Under the pieces are notes generated by a model. It was not told the origin of the DNA. It saw only the letters and a list, made by a program, of their open reading frames with translations, and made no database searches. Shown one piece after another: positions 22,853-29,535 of a stretch of 29,535 nucleotides of DNA. The translations under genes were made by a program, and so were the position numbers. Source of the DNA: GCA-016700035 sp964646575 (GTDB lineage: Bacteria > Patescibacteriota > Saccharimonadia > CAILAD01 > GCA-016700035); contig CAZYFT010000007.1 of assembly GCA_964646575.1 (NCBI GenBank), positions 1-29,535 on the forward strand. Direction: 5' to 3'. How positions within the stretch are numbered: position 1 is the stretch's first letter; each line of letters begins with the position of its first letter.

Positions 22853-23275
22853 CTAAGCTTCGCCGTGCTCCAATGCTTCTGCCGCGTCCGCTTCCTCCTT
22901 GGTTTTGTGCGTAGTACCCGGAGCGTGCTCGGCCGGACTATACAGTGAATACACCTTCAAATCACTATCGCCAATATTAACTACATTGTGCCAGGTTCCT
23001 GCCGGGATCAGTACAGCATGATCAGGCTGCAATTCGGCTGTGTCGGTCACTTCTTCCTTACTCGGACCAGTTACGAGCTTAGCAGCACCAGCCTCTACGC
23101 GCAGAAACTGGTCAACGTCACCGTGAACCTCTAAGCCAATTTCACTGCCCGCAGGAATCGACATCACTGTAAGTTGAGTATATTCACCCGTCCACAAAGT
23201 GGTACGAAAATTAGTGTTATTTTTCGTCTCGGCTTCAATATCTAATACATACACTTTCTTGTCATACTCTGTCAT
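22853..23275 (-). CDS. Cupin-domain protein (mannose-6-phosphate isomerase-like)
   Basis: A 140-residue single-domain cupin. Cupin motif 1 reads GLEVHGDVDQFLRVEAG (ligand candidates Glu49, His51, Gln56) and motif 2 reads AVLIPAGTWHNVVNIG (His96). Stand-alone cupins of this type are often annotated as phosphomannose-isomerase type II C-terminal-like, but most have unproven activity. The C-terminus (about 115-140) is Lys/Glu/Ala-rich and probably unstructured. GGGAGAA is 5 nt before the ATG and TATAAT lies at 23306-23301. This makes it the first gene of the oxidative-stress run. An enzymatic role is not established. Confidence 0.8.
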   Translation of the reverse strand: MTEYDKKVYVLDIEAETKNNTNFRTTLWTGEYTQLTVMSIPAGSEIGLEVHGDVDQFLRVEAGAAKLVTGPSKEEVTDTAELQPDHAVLIPAGTWHNVVNIGDSDLKVYSLYSPAEHAPGTTHKTKEEADAAEALEHGEA

Positions 23276-23300
23276 AGTATTTCTCCCATTACCTTCTTCT

Positions 23301-23306
23301 ATTATA
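23301..23306 (-). promoter_or_regulatory. -10 (TATAAT) for the cupin/SOD/peroxiredoxin run
   Basis: A perfect TATAAT on the minus strand, 25 nt before the cupin ATG. No good -35 is seen. It diverges from the tRNA-Trp promoter. Confidence 0.55.
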
Positions 23307-23338
23307 GCGCGAATTGTCTACCGTTCCTATCTGGAATC

Positions 23339-23347
23339 TGCTATAAT
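23339..23347 (+). promoter_or_regulatory. Extended -10 (TGCTATAAT) of tRNA-Trp
   Basis: TGC followed by TATAAT (23342-23347), 17 nt before the mature tRNA 5' end. The -35 region is poor, as with the other extended -10 sites here. Confidence 0.6.
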
Positions 23348-23364
23348 TACGGCTATTGCTATAA

Positions 23365-23441
23365 AGGGGTGTAGCTCAGCTGGCTAGAGCGTCGGTCTCC
23401 AAAACCGAAGGCCGCGGGTTCGATTCCTGCCACCCCTGCCA
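23365..23441 (+). tRNA. tRNA-Trp (anticodon CCA)
   Basis: A 77-nt cloverleaf. The acceptor stem is AGGGGTG/CACCCCT with discriminator G and an encoded CCA end. The D arm is GCTCAGCTGGCTAGAGC, the anticodon stem is TCGGT/ACCGA with loop CTCCAAA (anticodon 23399-23401, CCA), and the T arm is CGCGGGTTCGATTCCTG. A CCA anticodon reads UGG only, in agreement with UGA being a stop in the neighbouring genes. It sits between divergent protein genes and has no separate terminator I can see. Confidence 0.97.
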
Positions 23442-23461
23442 AGCTTATATTTATCTATTCT

Positions 23462-23470
23462 TGCTATAAT
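23462..23470 (+). promoter_or_regulatory. Extended -10 (TGCTATAAT) six bases before a GTG start
   Basis: TGC plus TATAAT (23465-23470), then six bases, then GTG at 23477. The transcript should start at or next to the GTG, giving a leaderless message. Confidence 0.6.
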
Positions 23471-23476
23471 TAATCT

Positions 23477-24958
23477 GTGCTAGAACTCTCCCTTAATGAT
23501 CTCTACACCGAACTAACTGCAGATCCAGATCTGCGACGGCTCGGTCCCTACAAAATTATTGCCTCCGAAGGTCAAACTATACTTCCCATTGATCTCGAAT
23601 TAGATGGCGAGGATATATATCTGGGTGAAGGTGATTTTACCTGTGCCTTTGTAGCTCTCTGCAATACTCGAGCACGATCTATTGATTTTGGGGCTTGCAA
23701 GTTCCTGGATCTATACCTTGACGAAGCTGAATTTGAGCGTTGTCTACTCTCGGAAGCGCACGCCAGCCGACTCTATTTTGATTTTGCAAAAATAAATGAG
23801 TGTCGCTTTGGCAGCTTAGTTGCCCCAGAAGTGTATTTTGACTCAGCTACAATCGGCACCCTCGCTGGAGAAAAGCTAGTCGCAGGAATTATATATATTG
23901 AAAACCTCGAGTGCCCAATGTACACCGAGGAGACATTACGACCAAACGGCTATCGTTTTATTGAAGGCACAGACCAGCGCGATGACCAAGGCGAGCTAAG
24001 TGAAATCAGAGTCGGAGAAACCCCTGCGGTACGAGAAATCTCCCCATACGAGTTCATGCAGCTCCTACGTGAAAATCCAGATATGTCGCGGCTAGGTCCG
24101 TATAAGATTAGCCTGGACTCCAAGGGAGGTTCAGAGCAGGAGCTCATCATTGACATCGACTTTGACGGGCAACACATTGTTCTGGGAGAAGGAGATTTTA
24201 CCGCAGTACACGTAAATTTAGAGGGAGCAAGAGCTAATCTGCTCGACCTTTCGGAAAGCAAGTTCGACAGCATCGACATGGGAAATGCTGAAATAGCCAA
24301 CTGTTTTCTCGCCACGAGTGAGATTCGCGAGCTACGGTTTGGCGACGCGCGCATTGCTAATGTGTTTGGCGAACAATGCCGCACAGAAACCACCCATCTA
24401 GATCGACTAACCTGCCACCAATTCAATGTAAATGAGATTCGCGCCAGAGAGATACACCTGAATGAAGCACGAGTAAGCGAAATGTATCTCTCTCGAGGAG
24501 AAGGGGTGGAAGCGATGTATTGTGACAGTGTGAGTATGGAAATTCTCAACTTGCATGAAGGAAATATTCGAGAGTTTCATTTCGGCGATGCGCACGTAAC
24601 AAGAGCGCTTGTTAACAAAGCAACCATTGATGAGCTATACGTAGAAGGTCTGCAGACAAACATCTTTTACATAGATAACGCTCTGGGCAACGAAATTAAT
24701 CATCTCATCTTCGAACAAATCGCTGAAATAGATCATATTAGTATGGAGCGAGCCTTTGATGAAACGGATAGCAAGCGACGCGTCATCAATCGCATCGAAG
24801 GCTATGCTTCTCCGCTGCAGTACGCAATTCTACCAGAGGGAGAGCAGGCCCCTGCTGAAAATCGCACTGCCGAAACTGAGTTGGAGCTACCAGAGAAACA
24901 CCCCGAACTTAGGAGTATGCAAGAGGGCGAAGGACCCCGAGAAATCCGCGGCAACTAA
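23477..24958 (+). CDS. Tandemly duplicated beta-helix-like protein with LGEGDF motif, unknown function
   Basis: A 493-residue acidic soluble protein that I do not recognise. It contains two related blocks. RRLGPYKI (20-27) and YLGEGDFT (48-55) in the first match SRLGPYKI (204-211) and VLGEGDFT (235-242) in the second. The matched stretches cover roughly 9-125 and 193-300. After each LGEGDF comes a run of short strands with about 20-residue spacing (for example IRELRFGDARIANVF, IREFHFGDAHVTRAL), similar in feel to pentapeptide-repeat or right-handed beta-helix proteins but without strict A(D/N)LxX repeats. The C-terminal 45 residues are Glu/Pro-rich. There is no signal peptide or membrane helix. 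The start is a probable leaderless GTG. It overlaps the convergent glycosyltransferase gene by 4 bases. Confidence 0.75.
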   Translation: MLELSLNDLYTELTADPDLRRLGPYKIIASEGQTILPIDLELDGEDIYLGEGDFTCAFVALCNTRARSIDFGACKFLDLYLDEAEFERCLLSEAHASRLYFDFAKINECRFGSLVAPEVYFDSATIGTLAGEKLVAGIIYIENLECPMYTEETLRPNGYRFIEGTDQRDDQGELSEIRVGETPAVREISPYEFMQLLRENPDMSRLGPYKISLDSKGGSEQELIIDIDFDGQHIVLGEGDFTAVHVNLEGARANLLDLSESKFDSIDMGNAEIANCFLATSEIRELRFGDARIANVFGEQCRTETTHLDRLTCHQFNVNEIRAREIHLNEARVSEMYLSRGEGVEAMYCDSVSMEILNLHEGNIREFHFGDAHVTRALVNKATIDELYVEGLQTNIFYIDNALGNEINHLIFEQIAEIDHISMERAFDETDSKRRVINRIEGYASPLQYAILPEGEQAPAENRTAETELELPEKHPELRSMQEGEGPREIRGN

Positions 24959-26409
24959 GGCTTTTCCTCATTTGAAAGTTCTATCCTAAACCGCTCATAT
25001 TCACCTGTAAGTTTCTGTACGATCTGTGTGTCCCCCCGCTCCTGCGCGCGCCTGATTTGCTCGGCCAAGCTCTTGGCAATCTTTTTGCGACAACTTATTG
25101 CGCTATCGGAAAACGTGAAGAAGAAACGCTTAATAGCCCTCAAGTGCTCAGCACTGTACGGACGTCGAGTAGAGTGGATAATTTTTGGACGAACACCAAA
25201 ATCGGCTTCATAGTTATCGAGAAGCTTTTCAATATTCTCTAAAAACACTCGCTGATCTTTCACAGCATAGCCAATACCTAATCTTGTTGCAGCAGAGTGA
25301 AAATCATCGACATACCGTGAGCCGCGCCATTTATACATCCCAGTATCTCCACACCCCCAAAAACTATCCACATCCTCTTCTAGTAATTCAAAATCTAAAT
25401 CATCTGGAATCCTTTTGAGCAGTTCGTCATTATTCAGGCTGCGGATTTCAGGACTACTTTCAAATCTATAGAACATTTCATTAACAGGTATGCGGTTTGC
25501 TACTGACTCGAGAATACGTCGAGGGTCTACTGTCATCTTTGTAGTCTTAAGCTGTATGACACTCGAGGGCCTCCACTGCCGAGCATCAGCTATGAGGAAT
25601 CCTAGCTCCAAATCTTCAGCCTGAGTACATTTTGGGTTATATCCACCCACTGCTGCATACATCGCAGCTCGATAGGCCGAAGATGCTCCGCGTAAATTTT
25701 CCGGCTCGCCGTTTATTACATTAAGGTCAATTTCGTCCCAGAGTGATAGAGCGGCATAAATGTTTGGCTTGCGGAAAGTGGCTACAGGAACCGATATTTG
25801 CGTCAAAAGAGCTTCCGTCTCATGATTATGGTCAAACTCATCGAGAATGGCTCTCAAATAGTTCGGCTCTATAGACACTGTGTCGGCATCGTTACTCACA
25901 AGAACAGTTGTGATGCTCTCTTGGTTTCTTGCTTGAATCCTTAATAGCGCGATATCGGAAGCGACCTTTCTGGCGTTACCCACGCTGGCAATCTCGTCCT
26001 TTCCCCACTGCTTATAGGCATACAAGAGGTTGATTTCGGGGTGTTCTTTTTGGAATGCAGCCACCTGGGCTTCGGTGGCATCTTTTTTTACAGACGTATC
26101 GTGATTATCTAGGACTATTATTTCAAAACTTTCAAAATCAATAGCTTGGTTTAAGTAGACGGCTAGAGTATCTCTTATGTGCCCCCCTTCCTGACGAGCA
26201 ACTATTGTAATGATCAGCCTCACCTCATCTCTCAGCTTGTTAGAATTTCCAAAGGCTAACTCCGAAATCTCCTGCCTGTAGCTATTGCTCCAGGTTTGTA
26301 TAAAACGAGTCAATTCAGGCAGCTCATCTAGCTGCGCGGTCTGATTATTTATGAGAGTTTTGGAGCGTCGCGCGACAAAATCGTCAGAACTAAGAAAACC
26401 CATATCCAT
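24955..26409 (-). CDS. Glycosyltransferase family 2-like (GT-A fold) protein
   Basis: A 484-residue soluble protein. A GT-A nucleotide-sugar fold spans about 62-300: RLIITIVARQEGGHIRDTL, FEIIVLDNHDTS, then the metal-binding DxD region VSNDADT (Asp174/Asp176). GASSAYRAAMYAAVGGYNP follows, and the acidic pair TQAEDLELG (Glu265-Asp266) marks the acceptor/base region. The C-terminal 180 residues have no domain I recognise and end in a charged helix. Donor and acceptor are unknown. No membrane helix is present, so it acts in the cytoplasm or on a membrane-attached acceptor. The ATG at 26409 lies six bases after an extended -10 without a Shine-Dalgarno. The next gene upstream diverges from it. Confidence 0.75.
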   Translation of the reverse strand: MDMGFLSSDDFVARRSKTLINNQTAQLDELPELTRFIQTWSNSYRQEISELAFGNSNKLRDEVRLIITIVARQEGGHIRDTLAVYLNQAIDFESFEIIVLDNHDTSVKKDATEAQVAAFQKEHPEINLLYAYKQWGKDEIASVGNARKVASDIALLRIQARNQESITTVLVSNDADTVSIEPNYLRAILDEFDHNHETEALLTQISVPVATFRKPNIYAALSLWDEIDLNVINGEPENLRGASSAYRAAMYAAVGGYNPKCTQAEDLELGFLIADARQWRPSSVIQLKTTKMTVDPRRILESVANRIPVNEMFYRFESSPEIRSLNNDELLKRIPDDLDFELLEEDVDSFWGCGDTGMYKWRGSRYVDDFHSAATRLGIGYAVKDQRVFLENIEKLLDNYEADFGVRPKIIHSTRRPYSAEHLRAIKRFFFTFSDSAISCRKKIAKSLAEQIRRAQERGDTQIVQKLTGEYERFRIELSNEEKP

Positions 26410-26415
26410 ATGGCA

Positions 26416-26424
26416 AGTATAGCA
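26416..26424 (-). promoter_or_regulatory. Extended -10 (TGCTATACT) six bases before the glycosyltransferase ATG
   Basis: TGC plus TATACT (26421-26416) on the minus strand, then six bases, then ATG (26409). This is the same layout as at the GTG of the duplicated beta-helix gene. Confidence 0.55.
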
Positions 26425-26517
26425 AACTATGATCTATCCCATGCGGTGACTTGCTCGACTTCCAACGTTCTGCAACTATATAGCAATTTATATTCACCGC
26501 ATACCCACCATAAAATG

Positions 26518-26523
26518 TATAAT
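26518..26523 (+). promoter_or_regulatory. -10 (TATAAT) of the small membrane protein gene
   Basis: A perfect TATAAT preceded by TG, 33 nt before the ATG at 26557. It lies inside the longer upstream open frame, which argues that the gene starts at 26557 rather than 26410. Confidence 0.45.
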
Positions 26524-26556
26524 ATTTGCAGTGTGAATTCTAAAAAATACCCACCC

Positions 26557-26829
26557 ATGATGATCGCTATGCTCTTTTCGTTACTACTCGTGATTGTGCT
26601 ATTCCTTGGATTTCGATTATTACTGAATGACAAACTAGTTTCTGATGCTATTTTCAAAATACCCAGCCTCATGAATTCTCATTTTTATAAAACAAAAGAG
26701 CCACCAAGAAAACTCTCTGAGATTAATGAATACAATCCTTATTTCCCCGGTGCATATTTAGCTATTAAGCTCAATATGATTGAATATAAACCAATCGGTA
26801 TAAAGGAAGAAGAAAAAAACTATATATAA
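26557..26829 (+). CDS. Small membrane protein, apparently truncated by a frameshift
   Basis: From the ATG at 26557 the frame gives 90 residues: MMIAMLFSLLLVIVLFLGF forms a membrane helix right at the start, then a polar domain (NDKLVSDAIFKIP, PPRKLSEINEYNP). The frame closes at 26829, just after an A7 run (26813-26819). Moving into the +1 frame at that run continues an open frame for about 70 more codons. I do not recognise the family. The frame is also open upstream to an ATG at 26410, but that stretch overlaps the promoter region and has unlikely composition. The gene has no clear Shine-Dalgarno. It is either a pseudogene, a homopolymer sequencing error or a slippage-expressed gene. Confidence 0.55.
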   Translation: MMIAMLFSLLLVIVLFLGFRLLLNDKLVSDAIFKIPSLMNSHFYKTKEPPRKLSEINEYNPYFPGAYLAIKLNMIEYKPIGIKEEEKNYI

Positions 26830-27034
26830 TCCAACCGGTCGAGCATTTTACTACCAAGTTTGTGCAACATTCCTTTCAGAAGTAAACTTAAGCACCAAAT
26901 TTTCTGAAGATACTCTTGAAGCCCACGACAAATTTTATGAAGAACAAAAAACTGGCTATTCATACAGTAGGCCCTCTTATTTTAGCCATCCAAAAGGAAG
27001 GGCATGCTATAAGTTCAAGGAACCTATCGAGTAA
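26819..27034 (+). pseudogene. Displaced 3' part of the small membrane protein gene
   Basis: The +1 frame after the A7 run reads TIYNPTGRAFYYQVCATFL and runs to YKFKEPIE and a TAA at 27032-27034. It contains no ATG, GTG or TTG codon and begins right behind a stop at 26801. It therefore cannot be a separate gene and is best read as the C-terminal domain of the protein starting at 26557 (about 158 residues when joined). The joined protein would be a bitopic membrane protein with a small exported or cytoplasmic domain. Confidence 0.55.
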
Positions 27035-27059
27035 TAATCAAGATAACATAAGCTTATTC

Positions 27060-27086
27060 TTGCACGGCGCATATTACCTGTATAAT
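27060..27086 (+). promoter_or_regulatory. Promoter of the histidine kinase gene
   Basis: TATAAT (27081-27086) ends 7 nt before the ATG at 27094, so the leader is absent or one or two bases long. TTGCAC at 27060 is a possible -35 with a short 15-nt spacer. Confidence 0.5.
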
Positions 27087-27093
27087 ACCTAGC

Positions 27094-28767
27094 ATGAGTA
27101 GCGAAGAACTAAACCAACAGCTCAACGAGCATGCTGTTGAAGCAAGAATCGCTGGCCCCCTAGTATTCACAATAATACTGATCATCCTCTTAGATTTTTT
27201 ACTGGGCCGAACTTACTCGACCAACCCCTGGATTATTGGTGGCTTGCTGGTTGGTAGCCTGCTTTTCTCCCTTAGTCATAATATTCCTGCTCTAAAATTT
27301 GGCAAGCGCCATGACGTTTACCTCGCACTGTATCACCTTTTGCTTGCATCGACACTAATTTTTATCGTCCCCACGCTTTCCTACTACTTGCTCATTTGGA
27401 CCATTCTAGCCTACCTCAGCGAGTACTATTATCAGGCCAAGGGGATTTATGCCAGCCTCATTGGGCTACTCATTACAATTGCTGCAGGTACGTGGTATCA
27501 ATATCGGCCAGTCGACACAAACGAACTCTGGAGCGCAATCACCTGGTACGTTGTACTTTCCGCTATTATTCTTATGCTTAGCCGCGTAATGCTCGGCAAT
27601 CGTGCTAAACGACTAGAGCTATCTGAAAAAATTATCCATGCCGAATACGAACACGAACGCATGATCAACCTGATCAACAGCATGAGCGAGGCCGTGCTTG
27701 CTATGGATGAGAGGGGCGTCATCAATATCTACAATGCAGCAGCGATGGATCTTTTAGATACAAACGTCGAGCTTGCGGGCAAAAGTATTGATGAGGTAGT
27801 GCACCTCTACGACGCTCAAAAACAACCTATTAGTGCGCTGCAGATTGCCCAGGAGACACGCTATCTACAAAAACGCTCTGACGTCTTCTTACACTTTGGC
27901 GAAAATGACGAAGTAGCCCTAGAACTTAACATTAGCCGCACCTCCCTGCAATCAGCACTTTCAAAGAAACAGGGCTTCACCCTACTACTGCGCGATATTA
28001 CCCAGCAAAAGAGCCTAGACGAAGAACGAGACGAGTTTATATCTGTAGTAAGTCACGAACTTCGTACTCCAATTACAATTGCCGAAGCAAACGTCTCGAT
28101 GGCCGAACTATTAGTGCAGAAACCTGAAAAAAAGCCCGAAGAGGTTCATGCTGCCCTGGACAAAGCCCACAAACAAGTACTATTTTTGTCGGATATGGTA
28201 AACGACCTCTCGACGCTATCGCGAGCTGAACGCACCGACAAAGAGATGGAGCTGGAAACCTTTGATATTGGCGACATCCTCACCGAGCTCGCTAGTACCT
28301 ACCGACCTCAAGCGGAAGCCAAGTCGCTCTATCTCAAACTAGATACTGACAAGGAATTCCCTAAAGTAACGACCTCCCGCCTCTACCTCAAAGAGATCCT
28401 GCAAAATTTCATTACCAATGCCATCAAATACACCCAAACTGGCGGCATTACAGTGATGGCACATGGCAAAGACGGCCTCCTTAAAATCAGCGTGGCAGAC
28501 ACTGGCATTGGTATCTCAAAAAGCGAGCATGATAAAGTTTTCGATAAATTCTGGCGCTCCGAAGACCCGCTTACTCGTCAAACCGGCGGCACAGGCTTAG
28601 GTCTCTACATTACCTCTAAACTAGTAAGACGAATTGGTGCACAGATAGATTTTAGCAGTGAACCGAAAAAGGGCTCTGTTTTCACCCTGAGCCTACCGAT
28701 TGTCGCCGTGCAAGATGTCGATAAAAAGAATGTCGTACAAAAAGAAGTTGAGAATATCCTCGACTAG
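27094..28767 (+). CDS. Membrane sensor histidine kinase with PAS domain
   Basis: A 557-residue sensor kinase. The N-terminal part (about 20-165) has six or so membrane helices with only short loops, so the signal is probably sensed in or at the membrane. A PAS-like domain follows (about 187-305, NSMSEAVLAMDERGVINIYNAAA ... LLLRDITQQK). Then come HisKA with phospho-acceptor His321 (SVVSHELRTP) and a complete HATPase: N-box NFITNAIKYT (Asn442), G1 DTGIGIS (Asp469), F-box FDKFWRS, G2 GGTGLGLYI. All catalytic residues are present, unlike the kinase-like gene at 19702. No response regulator is beside it in the window. The message is probably leaderless. It converges with the seven-TM gene 4 bases away. 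Confidence 0.92.
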   Translation: MSSEELNQQLNEHAVEARIAGPLVFTIILIILLDFLLGRTYSTNPWIIGGLLVGSLLFSLSHNIPALKFGKRHDVYLALYHLLLASTLIFIVPTLSYYLLIWTILAYLSEYYYQAKGIYASLIGLLITIAAGTWYQYRPVDTNELWSAITWYVVLSAIILMLSRVMLGNRAKRLELSEKIIHAEYEHERMINLINSMSEAVLAMDERGVINIYNAAAMDLLDTNVELAGKSIDEVVHLYDAQKQPISALQIAQETRYLQKRSDVFLHFGENDEVALELNISRTSLQSALSKKQGFTLLLRDITQQKSLDEERDEFISVVSHELRTPITIAEANVSMAELLVQKPEKKPEEVHAALDKAHKQVLFLSDMVNDLSTLSRAERTDKEMELETFDIGDILTELASTYRPQAEAKSLYLKLDTDKEFPKVTTSRLYLKEILQNFITNAIKYTQTGGITVMAHGKDGLLKISVADTGIGISKSEHDKVFDKFWRSEDPLTRQTGGTGLGLYITSKLVRRIGAQIDFSSEPKKGSVFTLSLPIVAVQDVDKKNVVQKEVENILD

Positions 28768-28771
28768 TACA

Positions 28772-29494
28772 CTACACTTTTTTATCGGGACGAATAAAGA
28801 ATGTTATCGCCATAAATACGCCTAGAAGTGAGAGTCCAATCGCAAGCTGAATGGACTGCGTAATACTCAATACGCCGTTACCTCCAGGACTACTAAATGG
28901 CAATAACCCCAACACGACAAACACTACAGCAAACATCACGCTTAGAACTCGAAGACGGACCTTGTCGCGCATGGTAGCCACTGTTCCACTCTGGCGCCAA
29001 AAGGCCATAGCGATAAAAAGCGTGCTAACATACTGCAAAGCAAGTGCTATTGTGTATTGCGGCGTTACAGGGCTATATAAAATCTGGAACGACCCTCTCT
29101 GCACTAAAGTTACCGGATTTGCCAATAAATCCCTGAGAGCAAAGTAGCCTGTAACCAATGCAATTATTATACCTAGCGACATAATGCTGCCACGTATAAA
29201 ATCCGACTTGGGGGCATACAGTCTCGCCACTAAGGCCCACATTGTTATGCCCGCAAGCAACTCGCAAAAAGATCCGAGCAACATGCTAGCGGTTAAGATA
29301 CGGGTATCCTGCGTGAATAAAGCTGGAAATCCCAAACATAACATCGTTAACACATAACTTCCAACAGTAATACCCAAATACAGCGTTATCCGATTTTTGG
29401 TTCTGCGATATGATTTAATACTACTAACCACAAATACAATAAATAACGGCACCGCGATAAAGGTATGCAGGTAGTTGGCTGGAAAATTACTCAC
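28772..29494 (-). CDS. Seven-helix membrane protein, function unknown
   Basis: A 240-residue protein with about seven membrane helices and short loops: FIAVPLFIVFVVSSI, ITLYLGITVGSYVLTML, ILTASMLLGSFCELLAGITMWAL, FIRGSIMSLGIIIALVTGYF, YTIALALQYVSTLFIAMAF, VLSVMFAVVFVVLGLL and QLAIGLSLLGVFMAITFFI. It lacks a kinase, cyclase or other output domain, although the layout resembles stand-alone versions of sensor modules. It starts at GTG 29494 in a GTGA overlap with an upstream frame, so it is probably translationally coupled to a gene beyond the window. No specific function can be assigned. Confidence 0.7.
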   Translation of the reverse strand: MSNFPANYLHTFIAVPLFIVFVVSSIKSYRRTKNRITLYLGITVGSYVLTMLCLGFPALFTQDTRILTASMLLGSFCELLAGITMWALVARLYAPKSDFIRGSIMSLGIIIALVTGYFALRDLLANPVTLVQRGSFQILYSPVTPQYTIALALQYVSTLFIAMAFWRQSGTVATMRDKVRLRVLSVMFAVVFVVLGLLPFSSPGGNGVLSITQSIQLAIGLSLLGVFMAITFFIRPDKKV

Positions 29495-29535
29495 GCAGTT
29501 CCTTGTCTTCTACGCTGGAGCCAAAATGCTGCAAA
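29491..29535 (-). CDS. Possible C-terminal end of an upstream gene (partial)
   Basis: The minus strand enters the window with a frame reading AAFWLQRRRQGTA and a TGA that overlaps the GTG of the seven-TM gene (GTGA). A second frame, ending VEDKELRE and a TAA at 29487, is also open. Only about 15 codons are visible, so neither the frame nor the product can be decided. The GTGA overlap favours the first. Confidence 0.3.
   Translation of the reverse strand, partial: FAAFWLQRRRQGTA

Noticed and set aside
26410..26556. Upstream extension of the small membrane protein to an ATG at 26410
   Set aside because: It includes the probable TATAAT at 26518 and has no ribosome site. The membrane helix begins naturally at the Met encoded at 26557.
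1..29535. CRISPR arrays, insertion sequences, prophage or rRNA genes
   Set aside because: I saw no regularly spaced repeats, transposase-like frames, integrase or rRNA sequence in the window.

Overview
The window looks like a piece of a Patescibacteria/CPR genome, most likely Candidatus Saccharibacteria (TM7). This is inferred from gene content, not from a database match. Pointers are a compact division/cell-wall cluster without Mur ligases, an orphan VirD4/TraD-like ATPase, a sigma-region-4 plus HARE-HTH regulator of the RpoE-delta type, RecO without an obvious zinc-binding Cys cluster, dense gene packing and many very short or absent 5' leaders. UGA acts as a stop (for example dprA and murG), and the only tRNA is tRNA-Trp(CCA). 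This argues for code 11 rather than the UGA=Gly code of Gracilibacteria/SR1.

Layout. Positions 1-720 hold the end of der and all of pth. Positions 720-1078 hold no protein gene but carry nested inverted repeats and a consensus minus-strand promoter, so a structured RNA is likely. Positions 1079-7972 (+) carry dprA, topA, the sigma-r4/HARE regulator and a large membrane-anchored ATPase. Positions 7973-8467 are a non-coding, hairpin-rich gap. Positions 8468-16505 (-) are a dcw operon read mraZ, rsmH, a 21-codon ORF, ftsL, ftsI, mraY, ftsW, murG, ftsQ. Its promoter carries three GTGGGT boxes, the expected MraZ operator. Diverging from it is a VIT1/CCC1-like transporter. Positions 17178-23275 (-) form a second gene train: a cupin, a membrane-tethered methyltransferase, Fe/Mn-SOD, 2-Cys peroxiredoxin, a membrane protein, a degenerate histidine-kinase-like protein, a receiver with Glu at the phospho-acceptor site, recO and glyS. 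Positions 23365-29535 carry tRNA-Trp, a tandemly duplicated beta-helix-like protein, a GT-A glycosyltransferase-like protein, a small frameshifted membrane protein, a complete sensor histidine kinase and a seven-TM protein.

How the genes work together. The dcw block makes lipid I/II (MraY, MurG), polymerises and cross-links septal peptidoglycan (FtsW, FtsI) and builds the FtsQ/L scaffold, with MraZ as likely autoregulator. DprA, TopA, RecO and the ATPase are DNA-handling proteins. SOD, peroxiredoxin and cupin suggest an oxidative-stress block.

Most notable: a pseudo-receiver next to a degenerate kinase; a probable minus-strand RNA whose loop is complementary to unusual GGAGGGTG-type Shine-Dalgarno sites, including those of the sigma-r4/HARE gene and ftsI; a possible CTG start for ftsI; an SD-led 21-aa peptide before ftsL; a repeated set of extended -10 promoters placed 6-10 nt from start codons (leaderless mRNAs); and an unfamiliar duplicated protein family with a LGEGDF motif.
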